Shown here: positions 51,579 to 60,029 of the stretch, in pieces | Layout: every line of letters begins with the position of its first letter | Numbering within the stretch: the stretch's first letter is position 1 | From: Thalassobacillus_A hwangdonensis | Lineage (GTDB): Bacteria; Bacillota; Bacilli; Bacillales; Halobacillaceae | Assembly: GCF_042675915.1 (NCBI RefSeq) | Contig: NZ_JBHTKL010000005.1 | Location: 868,001-932,000 of the forward strand | Reading direction: 5' to 3' | Length of the DNA: 64,000 nucleotides | Program-made: the position numbers and the translations under genes | The notes under the pieces: model-generated | Databases searched by the model: none | What the model saw: the letters and a program-made list of their open reading frames with translations, nothing else | What the model was told of the DNA's origin: nothing

Positions 51579-53033
51579 TTGAAACTCTTACAACATTTTT
51601 TCTCTTCTGAACCCATTCCGCCTTTCGACCACACCTTCCAATCTCCAATTATTTCCCCGGAAATATCTTCAGAATTCGATCCCAAACTCCAGCAATATCT
51701 TTCAGGAAAACTACTTCTCCGACATGAAATCCCTCTTATTGATGACCAATTAAACACCTATATCTCAAAGCGCCTCATCCAAACAATAGATGCGGTGAGC
51801 GTCAGGGGATCGAAAGCGATTTGTCTTCGGTGTGGAAATGAAAAGAAGCACCTTTTTGGAGTGATGCCCCATGCCTCATGTAACAAGGACTGTCTGTATT
51901 GCAGGAAATGTATCATGATGGGCAGGGTGAATGCATGCACTAAACTCTATTATTGGGCAGGCCCTGCACCCTCAACTGAATACCCTGATCCATGTACCTG
52001 GGAAGGTGAATTGACACCTTTTCAAAACAAAGCAGCACAACAGCTCGTGGAAGTTATTCAGAAGCCAGGTGAGCGGCTGTTGGTATGGGCGGTATGTGGA
52101 GCCGGGAAGACTGAGATGTTATTTCCTGCTTTGACAAAAGCTTTTGAATCAGGAAAGCGGGTTTGTCTAGCAACACCTCGAGCGGATGTTGTGCAGGAAC
52201 TGCTGCCGCGTTTTCAAGCCAGTTTTCCGAGCGTTTCAGTTCAGGCGCTATATGGAGATAGTCCTGATAAGACAGGAGATACTTCATTTATCCTTGCCAC
52301 CACACACCAATTGCTGCGCTATTCCCAAGCGTTTGATGTAATGATCGTCGATGAGGTCGATGCTTTTCCCTATCATGCTGATAATTCGCTCCCGTACGCA
52401 ACCAATCGCGCAACCAAGACTAACGGAGTTCAGGTTTATCTAACCGCAACCCCTCGTCCAAAACAACTGCAGGAAATCCATTCTAAAAAACTTCCAACTG
52501 TCTTTGTTCCGCAGCGATTTCATGGTCATCCCCTTCCTGTTCCTAAGCTTCAATCTAGTTTCTCCTTAACTAAAAACCTTAATAATAACAAACTCTCGCC
52601 CGAGTTTTATCGATGGTTGGATACTCGGAAAAAACCGAACAGACAATTACTTGTATTTGTCCCGACCATTGAAAATGCATCAAAAATCGAAAAGATTCTT
52701 CAACAGAAATTCAATTCCGTAACCTCCGTACATGCAGCAGATTCTAATAGATCAAAAAAAGTCCAAGCGTTTCGTATGAAGGAATGGTTGGTTCTTGTGA
52801 CGACTACAATCCTTGAACGCGGAGTAACTTTTCCATCTGTTGACGTGGCTATATTGGATAGCGGGCACACGGTATTCGATCAGGCAGCACTTGTTCAGAT
52901 TGCTGGGAGGGCTGGAAGAAGTCCTGATGATCCGGATGGGGACGTTGTCTTTTTCCATCAAGGGGTAACGAATGCGATGGTGGACGCCGTGGAATCTATC
53001 AAACGAATGAACCGGTTAGCGAGTAAACTGTAA
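51579..53033 (+). CDS. comFA: Late competence protein ComFA, DNA translocase/helicase
   Basis: 484 residues. A four-cysteine zinc domain (CLRCGNEKK ... SCNKDCLYCRKC, about 83-110) precedes a DEAD-like helicase core with Walker A VCGAGKTE (about 175), DEVD box, TATPRP motif and VTTTILERGVTFPSVDVAIL. It drives single-stranded DNA across the membrane in natural transformation. TTG start at 51579 with AAAGGAG rather far upstream (12 bases). Stop and next start overlap as TAATG. comFB, found between comFA and comFC in B. subtilis, is absent. Confidence 0.93.
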   Translation: MKLLQHFFSSEPIPPFDHTFQSPIISPEISSEFDPKLQQYLSGKLLLRHEIPLIDDQLNTYISKRLIQTIDAVSVRGSKAICLRCGNEKKHLFGVMPHASCNKDCLYCRKCIMMGRVNACTKLYYWAGPAPSTEYPDPCTWEGELTPFQNKAAQQLVEVIQKPGERLLVWAVCGAGKTEMLFPALTKAFESGKRVCLATPRADVVQELLPRFQASFPSVSVQALYGDSPDKTGDTSFILATTHQLLRYSQAFDVMIVDEVDAFPYHADNSLPYATNRATKTNGVQVYLTATPRPKQLQEIHSKKLPTVFVPQRFHGHPLPVPKLQSSFSLTKNLNNNKLSPEFYRWLDTRKKPNRQLLVFVPTIENASKIEKILQQKFNSVTSVHAADSNRSKKVQAFRMKEWLVLVTTTILERGVTFPSVDVAILDSGHTVFDQAALVQIAGRAGRSPDDPDGDVVFFHQGVTNAMVDAVESIKRMNRLASKL

Positions 53034-53713
53034 TGCATTGTGTCATCTGTCATGAGCTGATAATGCCGGAAGTGACCTGGTCAAATTTGTTTATCCCTTC
53101 AGAAGAAGAATTTCTGTGTGTCACTTGTAAAGACCAGTTGCCTATTATAGAAGAACCGATTTGTCAGAAGTGTCACCGACATATGGATAAAGACGATATA
53201 TGCACGGATTGCAATAGGTGGGAGAACGATTCGAAATGGAATGGGATCTTAGAGAGGAACGTCTCTATCTACAGTTACACTCCGTGGATGCAAGAGTTGA
53301 TCGCTAAATGGAAGTATCGTGGTGATTATATGTTGGTACATGCTTTCGAAGAGATGTGGAAAGCAAGAACAATGGCACACTTCTCTCAGCAGGAATGCAT
53401 TTATGTACCAATCCCCCTAAGTGAAGAAAGACTTCAGGAAAGAGGATTTAACCAGGCAGAGGCACTGGCAAGGTTTCTACCTTCCCCTCCCCGAAATCTA
53501 TTATCACGTGCACACAGTGAAAAGCAGTCGAAAAAGAAACGTCAGGAACGGATAACCTCAGCTAACCCATTCTCTCTAAATGAGAAAGTGTCGAAACCTG
53601 TCGTTTTAGTAGACGACATATACACCACCGGAATCACCCTGAGACACGCAGCAAAACTCCTAAAAGAAAACGGCTGTCCTAAGGTCTATTCGTTGTCTCT
53701 AATAAGAAGTTAA
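53033..53713 (+). CDS. comFC: ComFC family phosphoribosyltransferase-like competence protein
   Basis: 226 residues. An N-terminal cysteine-rich zinc finger (CVICHELI ... CVTC ... CQKCHRHM ... CTDC) leads to a type I phosphoribosyltransferase fold with VYVPIPLSEERLQERGFNQAEALA and the PRPP-binding VVLVDDIYTTGITLRHA. ComFC interacts with ComFA and DprA in DNA uptake in other species. Translationally coupled to comFA. Confidence 0.93.
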   Translation: MHCVICHELIMPEVTWSNLFIPSEEEFLCVTCKDQLPIIEEPICQKCHRHMDKDDICTDCNRWENDSKWNGILERNVSIYSYTPWMQELIAKWKYRGDYMLVHAFEEMWKARTMAHFSQQECIYVPIPLSEERLQERGFNQAEALARFLPSPPRNLLSRAHSEKQSKKKRQERITSANPFSLNEKVSKPVVLVDDIYTTGITLRHAAKLLKENGCPKVYSLSLIRS

Positions 53714-53833
53714 TTGGTAGGTTCTTTGATTATTAATTAGATAGGGGGGTGGGTTCCCATCTACCCCAAACCAACCTAAAGCAAGCTACCTGTCGAATAA
53801 ATAATAAGAAAGCCTTTTTATTTTCAAAACCAT

Positions 53834-53841
53834 GCCGATAT
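53834..53841 (+). promoter_or_regulatory. Sigma-D -10 element before yvyF
   Basis: GCCGATAT is a perfect flagellar sigma-D -10. No TAAA-like -35 is visible at 14-16 bp, so activity is uncertain. Confidence 0.5.
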
Positions 53842-53874
53842 AATGGAAAGAGAGAGTACAGGGAGGAACGAGAC

Positions 53875-54288
53875 GTGGGAGAATTAGCGAACTGCCCTCA
53901 ATGTGGGGCACTTTTTGTGAGTGGACCTCAAGCTGTCTGCAGGGACTGCTTCAAAAAAGAAGAAGAAGCCTTCGAAATCGTTTATACATTCATCAGAAAA
54001 AGAGAGAATCGATCGGCTACGATTCCTGAAGTAGTGGAAGCGACTGGTGTGAAAGAAGACTTGATTATAAAGTTCATCAAGAGCAAGCGGATTAGATCAA
54101 CACATTTTCTAAATATGAATTACGGTTGTGAAAAATGTGGGGGGCCAATTACTGAGGGAAACTTGTGTGATAAATGTACCTCACATTTTCGAAAAGAGCT
54201 GGATAGAGTGAACGAACTCGCTTCTAAGCAGAAAGAACGAGAAGAACAGCAAACGAATACGTATTATTCAGTTAATAAAGGAAAATAG
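53875..54288 (+). CDS. yvyF: Flagellar operon protein YvyF
   Basis: 137 residues from GTG 53875 (GGGAGGAACGAGAC before it). Two zinc-ribbon-like cysteine sets, CPQCGALF ... CRDC at the N-terminus and CEKCGGPITEGNLCDKC near 90-107, enclose a helix-turn-helix-like helical part (IPEVVEATGVKEDLIIKFI). This is the TIGR03826 flagellar operon family; function not fixed but it precedes flgM in Bacilli. A longer frame from 53749 lacks a ribosome site. Confidence 0.88.
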   Translation: MGELANCPQCGALFVSGPQAVCRDCFKKEEEAFEIVYTFIRKRENRSATIPEVVEATGVKEDLIIKFIKSKRIRSTHFLNMNYGCEKCGGPITEGNLCDKCTSHFRKELDRVNELASKQKEREEQQTNTYYSVNKGK

Positions 54289-54294
54289 TAGCAT

Positions 54295-54321
54295 TCAACA
54301 TTTCATTGAAATGTCCGATAT
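54295..54321 (+). promoter_or_regulatory. Probable sigma-D promoter of flgM
   Basis: TCAA (54295-54298), 15 bp, TCCGATAT (54314-54321). Both elements deviate by one base from TAAA/GCCGATAT. Confidence 0.6.
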
Positions 54322-54367
54322 AAAGGTCAGAAGAAGTTTCGGAAGTTTGTAAAGCGAGGTGTAACGG

Positions 54368-54631
54368 ATGAAAATCAATGGACCGAATCAACCCAATTTC
54401 AACCCGTATCAGAAGCAGTTGAATAATCAGACGGAGTTGAAAAAGGGAGCGGGAAACCAGGATCGTATCGAGATTTCCAGTCAGGCGAAGCAGATGCAGG
54501 AAGGTGCGAAGGTGGATCCTGCACGACAGAACTATGTGAACCAAATCAAGCAGTCTGTCGATAACGGAGAATACAAGGTAGACGCACAAGCAACAGCTAA
54601 GAAAATGATCGACTTCTGGTCGAAGCAGTAA
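54368..54631 (+). CDS. flgM: Anti-sigma-D factor FlgM
   Basis: 87 residues. The N-terminus is flexible (MKINGPNQPNFNPYQ), then DRIEISSQAKQMQE, and the sigma-binding C-terminal helices VNQIKQSVDNGEYKVDAQATAKKMIDFW. It holds sigma-D inactive until the hook-basal body is finished. AGCGAGGTGTAACGG precedes the ATG. First gene of the flgM-flgN-flgK-flgL group. Confidence 0.93.
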   Translation: MKINGPNQPNFNPYQKQLNNQTELKKGAGNQDRIEISSQAKQMQEGAKVDPARQNYVNQIKQSVDNGEYKVDAQATAKKMIDFWSKQ

Positions 54632-54647
54632 CAAGGAGGACGTCAAC

Positions 54648-55142
54648 GTGTGCCTTTCAACAATCATCAACCAAATGGAACACCTCCATCAATTGCATCA
54701 GAGTTTGCTGAACCATTCCATCGAAAAAACAGCGGCTTTGAAAAAGAACGATATCACTGCCCTCCAATCATTGATGGCAAAAGAACGAAAGCATATCCAG
54801 GCGATCGATAAGATTGAAAAACAGCGTATGGAAACGGTGAAGGTGTTTTTCGCGGAACATAACATTAACGATGAAGAACCTACAGTATCTAAAATGCTGG
54901 AGGTACTGGATGACAGTGAAGAAAAGAATCAGCTGCAGTTTCTGTTTGAACAGATGATTTACGTGTTATCCGATCTCAGACAACAGGAACAATTGAATGC
55001 AGAGTTGACGCAACAGTCGATGCAGTTCGTCCAGCTATCGATGGACATGCTTCAGCCGCAGATGAAAAATTTAAACTATACGAATACCAATGCATCGACC
55101 CCTTCTGCAGAGAAGCGGTCTGTGTTTGATTCGAAGGCGTAA
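54648..55142 (+). CDS. flgN: Flagellar chaperone FlgN (YvyG)
   Basis: 164 residues, almost entirely helical, with typical FlgN lines NQMEHLHQLHQSLLNHSIEKTAALKKNDI and LNAELTQQSMQFVQLSMDML. It protects FlgK and FlgL before export. GTG start at 54648 after AAGGAGG. It lies directly before flgK. Confidence 0.88.
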   Translation: MCLSTIINQMEHLHQLHQSLLNHSIEKTAALKKNDITALQSLMAKERKHIQAIDKIEKQRMETVKVFFAEHNINDEEPTVSKMLEVLDDSEEKNQLQFLFEQMIYVLSDLRQQEQLNAELTQQSMQFVQLSMDMLQPQMKNLNYTNTNASTPSAEKRSVFDSKA

Positions 55143-55157
55143 GAAAGGGGTCTATTC

Positions 55158-56756
55158 ATGGTTTCAACATTTCATGGTTTGGAAGTAGCGAAGCGCGGTC
55201 TGTATGCACAGCAATCCGCCCTTTACACGACTGGACACAACATTTCCAATGCGAATACAGAAGGATATACAAGGCAGCGTGTCAATTTTGAACAGACTGG
55301 CCCATTTCCACCAGCTTCACGTAACCGTCCAGAAATCCCTGGACAGGTCGGCAGTGGTGTCATGGCTGGTGCAATTGAACGTGTACGGGAGAAATTCCTG
55401 GATGCTCAATACCGTGGAGAACAGAATAAAGTCGGGTATTGGGAGACAATGGCGGATAGTATTGGAAAAATGGAAGAAATCATGAATGAGCCGAGTGAAC
55501 ATGGTTTATCCAATACAATGGACAGCTTCTGGCAGTCGCTTCAGGACCTTGCATCAAATCCGGATGAAGGTGCGCGATCTGTAGTTGTCGAACGAGGCAT
55601 CGCTGTAGCAGAAACATTCAATTACCTATCCACTTCCCTGAAAGGTGTTCAGTCAGACCTTCAGCATGAATTGGATGTCACCGTAACAGACGTAAACTCT
55701 ACACTCAATCAAATCGATGAACTTAACAAAAAAATCGCAGCAATCGAACCACATGGTTATTTGCCTAATGATCTGTATGATGCACGTGACCGCCTAGTAG
55801 ATAAACTGTCCGGAATGATGGATATCGAAGTGCAGTATGATGGCAAAGAGCAGGCCGATCAAATGGGACAGGCTAGCATTGTCATGATCAATGGTGGTGA
55901 GCGCCATACGCTGATTGACCCGAGTGAGCAAAATGTCGAAGACCGAGTGAAACAGATACATATCGATTACCCGACAGTTGATGGTCAAAAAGTGATGGGA
56001 ACGATGACTGTCGGTGGAGAAGTCAATGATGATGGAACACTAGTTGCAGGTACCGGTACAACTGTATCGGATTTTCAATCACAAGGTAAGCTGTTGGCAT
56101 TGAAAGAAACGTTGGGGTACACAGATGGATCCGGCAACCTTAAAGGGGAATACCCTAAAATGCTAGGTAATCTTGATAAAATGGCGTACGCTTTTGCGAA
56201 AGAATTCAATGACGTGCATCGAAGCGGAGCGAGCCTAAAAGATATCGAAGCCGGGTCAATAACACCGATTTCCTTTTTCGTTTCTGGGGCGGATGATCTT
56301 ACCTCAGAAGGAATGGATTATACTGGGCTGGCAGGATCACTTGAAGTAAATCAATTGATTCAGGAAGATAGCAATTATATTGCAGCGGCTGAAGTTGACC
56401 CGGACACAGGAGAAGCTTTTTCCGGTAATGGTGAAAATGCGTTAAACCTGGCAAATGTAAAAGACGCGACCTTGAGCGATTTAGGCAACAATGCCACTGT
56501 AAAAACCTATTACGAAGGTGTAATCGGAAAAATGGCGGTGGCCTCCCAGGAAGCGCAGCGTATGAATCACAACTCATTGACTCTACGTCAATCTGTCGAT
56601 GAACGCAGGCAGTCAGTAAGTGCCGTATCGCTTGATGAAGAAATGACCAATATGATCAAATTTCAGCATGCATACAATGCATCGGCCCGAAATATCACAG
56701 CAGTCGATGAAATGATTGACCGTATCATCAACCAAATGGGATTAGTAGGAAGGTAG
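55158..56756 (+). CDS. flgK: Hook-filament junction protein FlgK
   Basis: 532 residues. N-terminal STFHGLEVAKRGLYAQQSALYTTGHNISNANTEGYTRQR (first 40 residues) and C-terminal VSLDEEMTNMIKFQHAYNASARNITAVDEMIDRIIN are the paired terminal helices of the flagellar rod/hook family. The middle carries the variable D2/D3 domains. HAP1 joins hook to filament. Confidence 0.96.
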   Translation: MVSTFHGLEVAKRGLYAQQSALYTTGHNISNANTEGYTRQRVNFEQTGPFPPASRNRPEIPGQVGSGVMAGAIERVREKFLDAQYRGEQNKVGYWETMADSIGKMEEIMNEPSEHGLSNTMDSFWQSLQDLASNPDEGARSVVVERGIAVAETFNYLSTSLKGVQSDLQHELDVTVTDVNSTLNQIDELNKKIAAIEPHGYLPNDLYDARDRLVDKLSGMMDIEVQYDGKEQADQMGQASIVMINGGERHTLIDPSEQNVEDRVKQIHIDYPTVDGQKVMGTMTVGGEVNDDGTLVAGTGTTVSDFQSQGKLLALKETLGYTDGSGNLKGEYPKMLGNLDKMAYAFAKEFNDVHRSGASLKDIEAGSITPISFFVSGADDLTSEGMDYTGLAGSLEVNQLIQEDSNYIAAAEVDPDTGEAFSGNGENALNLANVKDATLSDLGNNATVKTYYEGVIGKMAVASQEAQRMNHNSLTLRQSVDERRQSVSAVSLDEEMTNMIKFQHAYNASARNITAVDEMIDRIINQMGLVGR

Positions 56757-56766
56757 GTGACTGAAC

Positions 56767-57645
56767 ATGCGAGTAACACAAGGAATGCTTAGTAACAACA
56801 TGCTACGTAATTTAAGCAACAGCTATGAGCGGATGGGGAAGTACCAGGAACAGTTATCAACTGGTAAGAAAATCAGTCGTCCTTCCGATGATCCAGTGGT
56901 AGCTATGAAGGGCATGAACTATCGCACGCAGCTTACAGAAGTGAAACAGTTCCAGAGAAACCTTGGGGAAATGTACAACTGGATGGATAACTCTGATAGT
57001 GCATTGGATAAAGCGACCCAGGCAATGCAACGCATCCGTGAATTGACTGTTCAGGCGAGTAACGGAACATATGAGGATGGACAGCGTAAAAATATTGCTG
57101 AAGAAGTTGGTCAGCTGAAAGAACACTTAGAGGATATTGCAAATACAAAGGTAAATGGTAAGTATATCTTCAACGGAAGTGACACACAAAACAAGCCAGT
57201 TGATTTAGGTACCACACCTAAGCAATTCAGTGAAAATAACCTACCGGTAGAGATTGAAATTTCTAAAGGTGTGAAGCTGAAAGCGAATATTGATCCGCGG
57301 GAAGTCTTTTCGGAAGGGCTCTTTACCGATCTGGAAAAACTGGAGACTGCACTTGATAGTGGCAGGGATGAGGAAATTGGCGACTTCCTAGGAAACCTGG
57401 ATCAGCGAATTGATGATATTGTAAATGAACGAGCTGATCTGGGAGCACGGATGAATCGAGTGGAACTGGTCGAAGATCGTCTGGCAAACCAAGAATATAA
57501 TGCGACGAAAATGTTGTCTGATAATGAAGATGCAGATATAGATAAATTGATCACAGACTTGAAGACCCAGGAAAGTGTACATCGTGCAGCACTGGGAGTA
57601 GGTGCGCGTATTATACAACCTAGTCTTATGGATTTTCTAAGATAA
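56767..57645 (+). CDS. flgL: Hook-filament junction protein FlgL
   Basis: 292 residues. RVTQGMLSNNMLRNLSNSYERMGKYQEQLSTGKKISRPSDDP at the start, and LLADQ-type C-terminal helix SVHRAALGVGARIIQPSLMDFLR. HAP3, second junction protein, 10 bases after flgK and probably coupled. Confidence 0.95.
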   Translation: MRVTQGMLSNNMLRNLSNSYERMGKYQEQLSTGKKISRPSDDPVVAMKGMNYRTQLTEVKQFQRNLGEMYNWMDNSDSALDKATQAMQRIRELTVQASNGTYEDGQRKNIAEEVGQLKEHLEDIANTKVNGKYIFNGSDTQNKPVDLGTTPKQFSENNLPVEIEISKGVKLKANIDPREVFSEGLFTDLEKLETALDSGRDEEIGDFLGNLDQRIDDIVNERADLGARMNRVELVEDRLANQEYNATKMLSDNEDADIDKLITDLKTQESVHRAALGVGARIIQPSLMDFLR

Positions 57646-57703
57646 GCTATCTGTCTATCAGATGGCTTTTCTTTTAGTGAAAAAGTTGATAGGGGGTCAG
57701 CGT

Positions 57704-58291
57704 ATGAATTTTCCACAAATAAGAATCCAATCTCAGTCGGCACGGATTGGAATGGATAGTAAAGATGCAGAGTTAACTATGCAGCAACCAAATGCGCAAG
57801 TTAGTATTCAACAACCAAAAGCTGACCTTTCTATTAAACAGAAAAAAGGAAAGCTTTCGATTGACCAGACAAATGCCTGGAACAACATTGGATTAAAAAG
57901 CAGTTTTGTACGTACAAGGGAAACAGCTGATCATGCAAGGCAAGCGCTTCTTGAAGGCATTGCTAGGATATCGCAAGAAGGGGACGAACTGATGCGAATT
58001 GAAAATGACGGAAATCCTATTGCAGCACAGGCGGAAAGAAATGCAAGGTATGAATTTTTCGTCCAGCATGGAGGCATGCCAACTTATGACCTCGTTAATC
58101 TTTCCTATGAAGTTGGGGGAGCGGAAATAGACGTAAGACCAAATAAGCCGGTAATTGACGTTATTCCTCAAAAACCTCAAATTAATTACACAAAAGGTGA
58201 TGTTTCTATTTACATAGAGCAGTATCCTGAGTTGAACATTGATTTTGATGGATTGAAATATGTAGGCTACCGTTTTGAAACAGAAATATAA
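57704..58291 (+). CDS. yviE: YviE/DUF6470 family protein of the flagellar region
   Basis: 195 residues starting MNFPQIRIQSQSARIGM after AGGGGGTCAGCGT. Repeated QQPKAD and QQPNAQ-like phrases (residues ~25-60, MQQPNAQVSIQQPKADLSI) form short beta repeats; then a helical and a strand-rich end. Conserved between flgL and fliW in Bacilli; function unknown. Confidence 0.85.
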   Translation: MNFPQIRIQSQSARIGMDSKDAELTMQQPNAQVSIQQPKADLSIKQKKGKLSIDQTNAWNNIGLKSSFVRTRETADHARQALLEGIARISQEGDELMRIENDGNPIAAQAERNARYEFFVQHGGMPTYDLVNLSYEVGGAEIDVRPNKPVIDVIPQKPQINYTKGDVSIYIEQYPELNIDFDGLKYVGYRFETEI

Positions 58292-58304
58292 TGGAGGGTA
58301 TTCA

Positions 58305-58769
58305 ATGAAGATCAACACGAAATATTTTGGTGAAACAAGTATTGACTCAAATCAAGTGATTCACTTTGTACAAGGACTGCCTGCATTTGAAAATGAAAAG
58401 GAATTTGTTGTTCTCCCGTTAAATGAAGAAAATATCTACCACGTGCTTCAATCTATACATAATGAACAAGTCGCTTTAATTGTTACCAATCCCTACTTAT
58501 TCTTTAGTAACTATGAATTTACTCTTAACGTCAATACAAGGGAAGCGATTGAAATTCAATCCTCTTCTGACGTGATGGTGCTCGCTGTACTTACAATACA
58601 TGACCCTTTTGAAAAAACTACAGCAAATCTTCAAGCGCCAATCATTGTGAATTACAAGAAGGGTACAGGAAAACAGGTAATACTGAATGATTCGTCCTAT
58701 AAAACAAAACACCTCCTTATAGAAAAGGAGGAAGAGAAACATGCTCGTATTAAATCGGAAGCCAAATGA
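58305..58769 (+). CDS. fliW: Flagellar assembly factor FliW
   Basis: 154 residues from ATG 58305 (GGAGGGTATTCA). FVQGLPAFENEKEFVVLPL, LIVTNPYLFFSNYEF and the C-terminal NLQAPIIVN match FliW. It binds CsrA and relieves repression of flagellin translation; free flagellin in turn captures FliW. It overlaps csrA by 29 bases, so the two partners are made together. Confidence 0.95.
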   Translation: MKINTKYFGETSIDSNQVIHFVQGLPAFENEKEFVVLPLNEENIYHVLQSIHNEQVALIVTNPYLFFSNYEFTLNVNTREAIEIQSSSDVMVLAVLTIHDPFEKTTANLQAPIIVNYKKGTGKQVILNDSSYKTKHLLIEKEEEKHARIKSEAK

Positions 58770-58983
58770 ATCGATTAAAATCGCTGATGATATCGAAGTG
58801 AAAGTGATTTCTGTTGATGGAGATCAAGTTAAAATTGGAATCAGTGCGCCAAGGCATATTGAAATCCATCGCCAGGAAATTTATATCAAAATACAAGAAG
58901 AAAATAAACAAGCAGCTCATACTCCGGATAATTGGATGGATTTGTTGAAAAAAAGTACTGAAAAAAGTACTGAAAAAGATTAA
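58741..58983 (+). CDS. csrA: Carbon storage regulator CsrA
   Basis: 80 residues. MLVLNRKPNESIKIADDIEV, ISVDGDQVKIGISAPRHIEIHRQEIY carry the beta-strands of the RNA-binding dimer with R44 region APRHIEIHR. It binds GGA loops in mRNA. The flagellin leaders downstream have such hairpins. Its stop codon forms part of the -35 of the flagellin promoter. Confidence 0.96.
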   Translation: MLVLNRKPNESIKIADDIEVKVISVDGDQVKIGISAPRHIEIHRQEIYIKIQEENKQAAHTPDNWMDLLKKSTEKSTEKD

Positions 58984-59006
58984 ACAATTTCAGGTCAAGC
59001 CGATAT
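58981..59006 (+). promoter_or_regulatory. Sigma-D promoter of the flagellin genes
   Basis: TAAA (58981-58984), 14 bp, GCCGATAT (58999-59006): a perfect match to the flagellar sigma-D consensus. The -35 overlaps the csrA stop codon. Confidence 0.88.
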
Positions 59007-59060
59007 AAGTAGTAGATCAAATGAAACTAAAGGCGGCCGACTTTAGCCATTTGTGACTGT

Positions 59061-59100
59061 GTTTCACAAGGATGTGAAACAAACATATATTCAAGGAGGA
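59061..59100 (+). promoter_or_regulatory. CsrA-binding leader of hag1: AGGA-loop hairpin plus Shine-Dalgarno
   Basis: GTTTCACA-AGGA-TGTGAAAC (59061-59080): 8-bp stem with AGGA exactly as loop. The ribosome site AAGGAGGA (59093-59100) holds the second GGA. Two sites about 20 bases apart are the arrangement used by CsrA in B. subtilis hag. Confidence 0.8.
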
Positions 59101-59108
59101 AATTAATA

Positions 59109-59972
59109 ATGAGAATTAATCACAACATTGCTGCTTTAAATACTTACCGTCAACTAGGAGCTGCAAACAATGCTCAATCAAATTCTATGGAAAAGCTATC
59201 GTCAGGGCTTCGTATTAATCGTGCTGGAGATGACGCAGCAGGTCTTGCAATTTCTGAAAAAATGCGGGGGCAAATCCGTGGTTTAGATCAAGCACAAAGT
59301 AATGCACAAGATGGCATTTCATTAATTCAAACTGCGGAAGGTGCATTGAATGAAACACATTCTATCCTTCAGCGGATGCGAGAATTATCAGTACAATCTT
59401 CTAACGATACTAACACTGCTGATGATCGTAAGGAACTTCAGAAAGAAGTCAATGAGTTAATTGATGAAATAGACCGAATTGGCAACCAAACTCAATTTAA
59501 TACTAAAAATTTATTAGATGGTCAAGGTGATGCCACGAATATGAAGTTTCATGTTGGTGCAAATGCTACTCAGTCAATTTCACTAACAATAAATGACATG
59601 AGAAGTACAGCAATAGGAACAAATTCAGGTACTCAGGTTAATGCATTAAAAGATGCAACTTTAACAGGATCTGGTGGAATACAGACTCAGAGTGATGCAG
59701 ATTCAGCTATCACAGTAGTGGATGATGCAATAAAGCAAGTATCTGCTGAGCGCTCGAAACTAGGAGCATACCAAAATCGTCTAGAACACACTATTAATAA
59801 CCTTGGTACTTCATCAGAGAATTTAACTGCTGCTGAATCCCGTATTCGTGATGTTGACATGGCTAAAGAAATGATGAATCAAACAAAGAACTCAATTCTT
59901 GGCCAAGCAGCTCAAGCTATGCTTGCTCAAGCTAATCAACAACCTCAAGGGGTGCTTCAACTTCTAAGGTAA
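59109..59972 (+). CDS. hag: Flagellin, first copy
   Basis: 287 residues. MRINHNIAALNTYRQLGAANN and SGLRINRAGDDAAGLAISEKMRGQ form the N-terminal D0/D1 helices; C-terminal ESRIRDVDMAKEMMNQTKNSILGQAAQAMLAQANQQPQGVLQLLR the matching ones. A short middle domain of about 60 residues differs from the second copy. Exported through the flagellar type III system and polymerised into the filament. Confidence 0.97.
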   Translation: MRINHNIAALNTYRQLGAANNAQSNSMEKLSSGLRINRAGDDAAGLAISEKMRGQIRGLDQAQSNAQDGISLIQTAEGALNETHSILQRMRELSVQSSNDTNTADDRKELQKEVNELIDEIDRIGNQTQFNTKNLLDGQGDATNMKFHVGANATQSISLTINDMRSTAIGTNSGTQVNALKDATLTGSGGIQTQSDADSAITVVDDAIKQVSAERSKLGAYQNRLEHTINNLGTSSENLTAAESRIRDVDMAKEMMNQTKNSILGQAAQAMLAQANQQPQGVLQLLR

Positions 59973-59979
59973 CTTTATA

Positions 59980-60017
59980 AGGAATACAAGGATGTATCCT
60001 AATATAATCAAGGAGGA
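59980..60017 (+). promoter_or_regulatory. CsrA-binding leader of hag2: second AGGA-loop hairpin
   Basis: AGGAATACA-AGGA-TGTATCCT (59980-60000): an 8-bp stem with one bulged A and again AGGA as loop. The stem sequence differs from the hag1 hairpin, while the loop is kept. The ribosome site AAGGAGGA (60010-60017) is 12 bases before the start, longer than usual. Confidence 0.72.
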
Positions 60018-60029
60018 TTAAGTTTAAAA

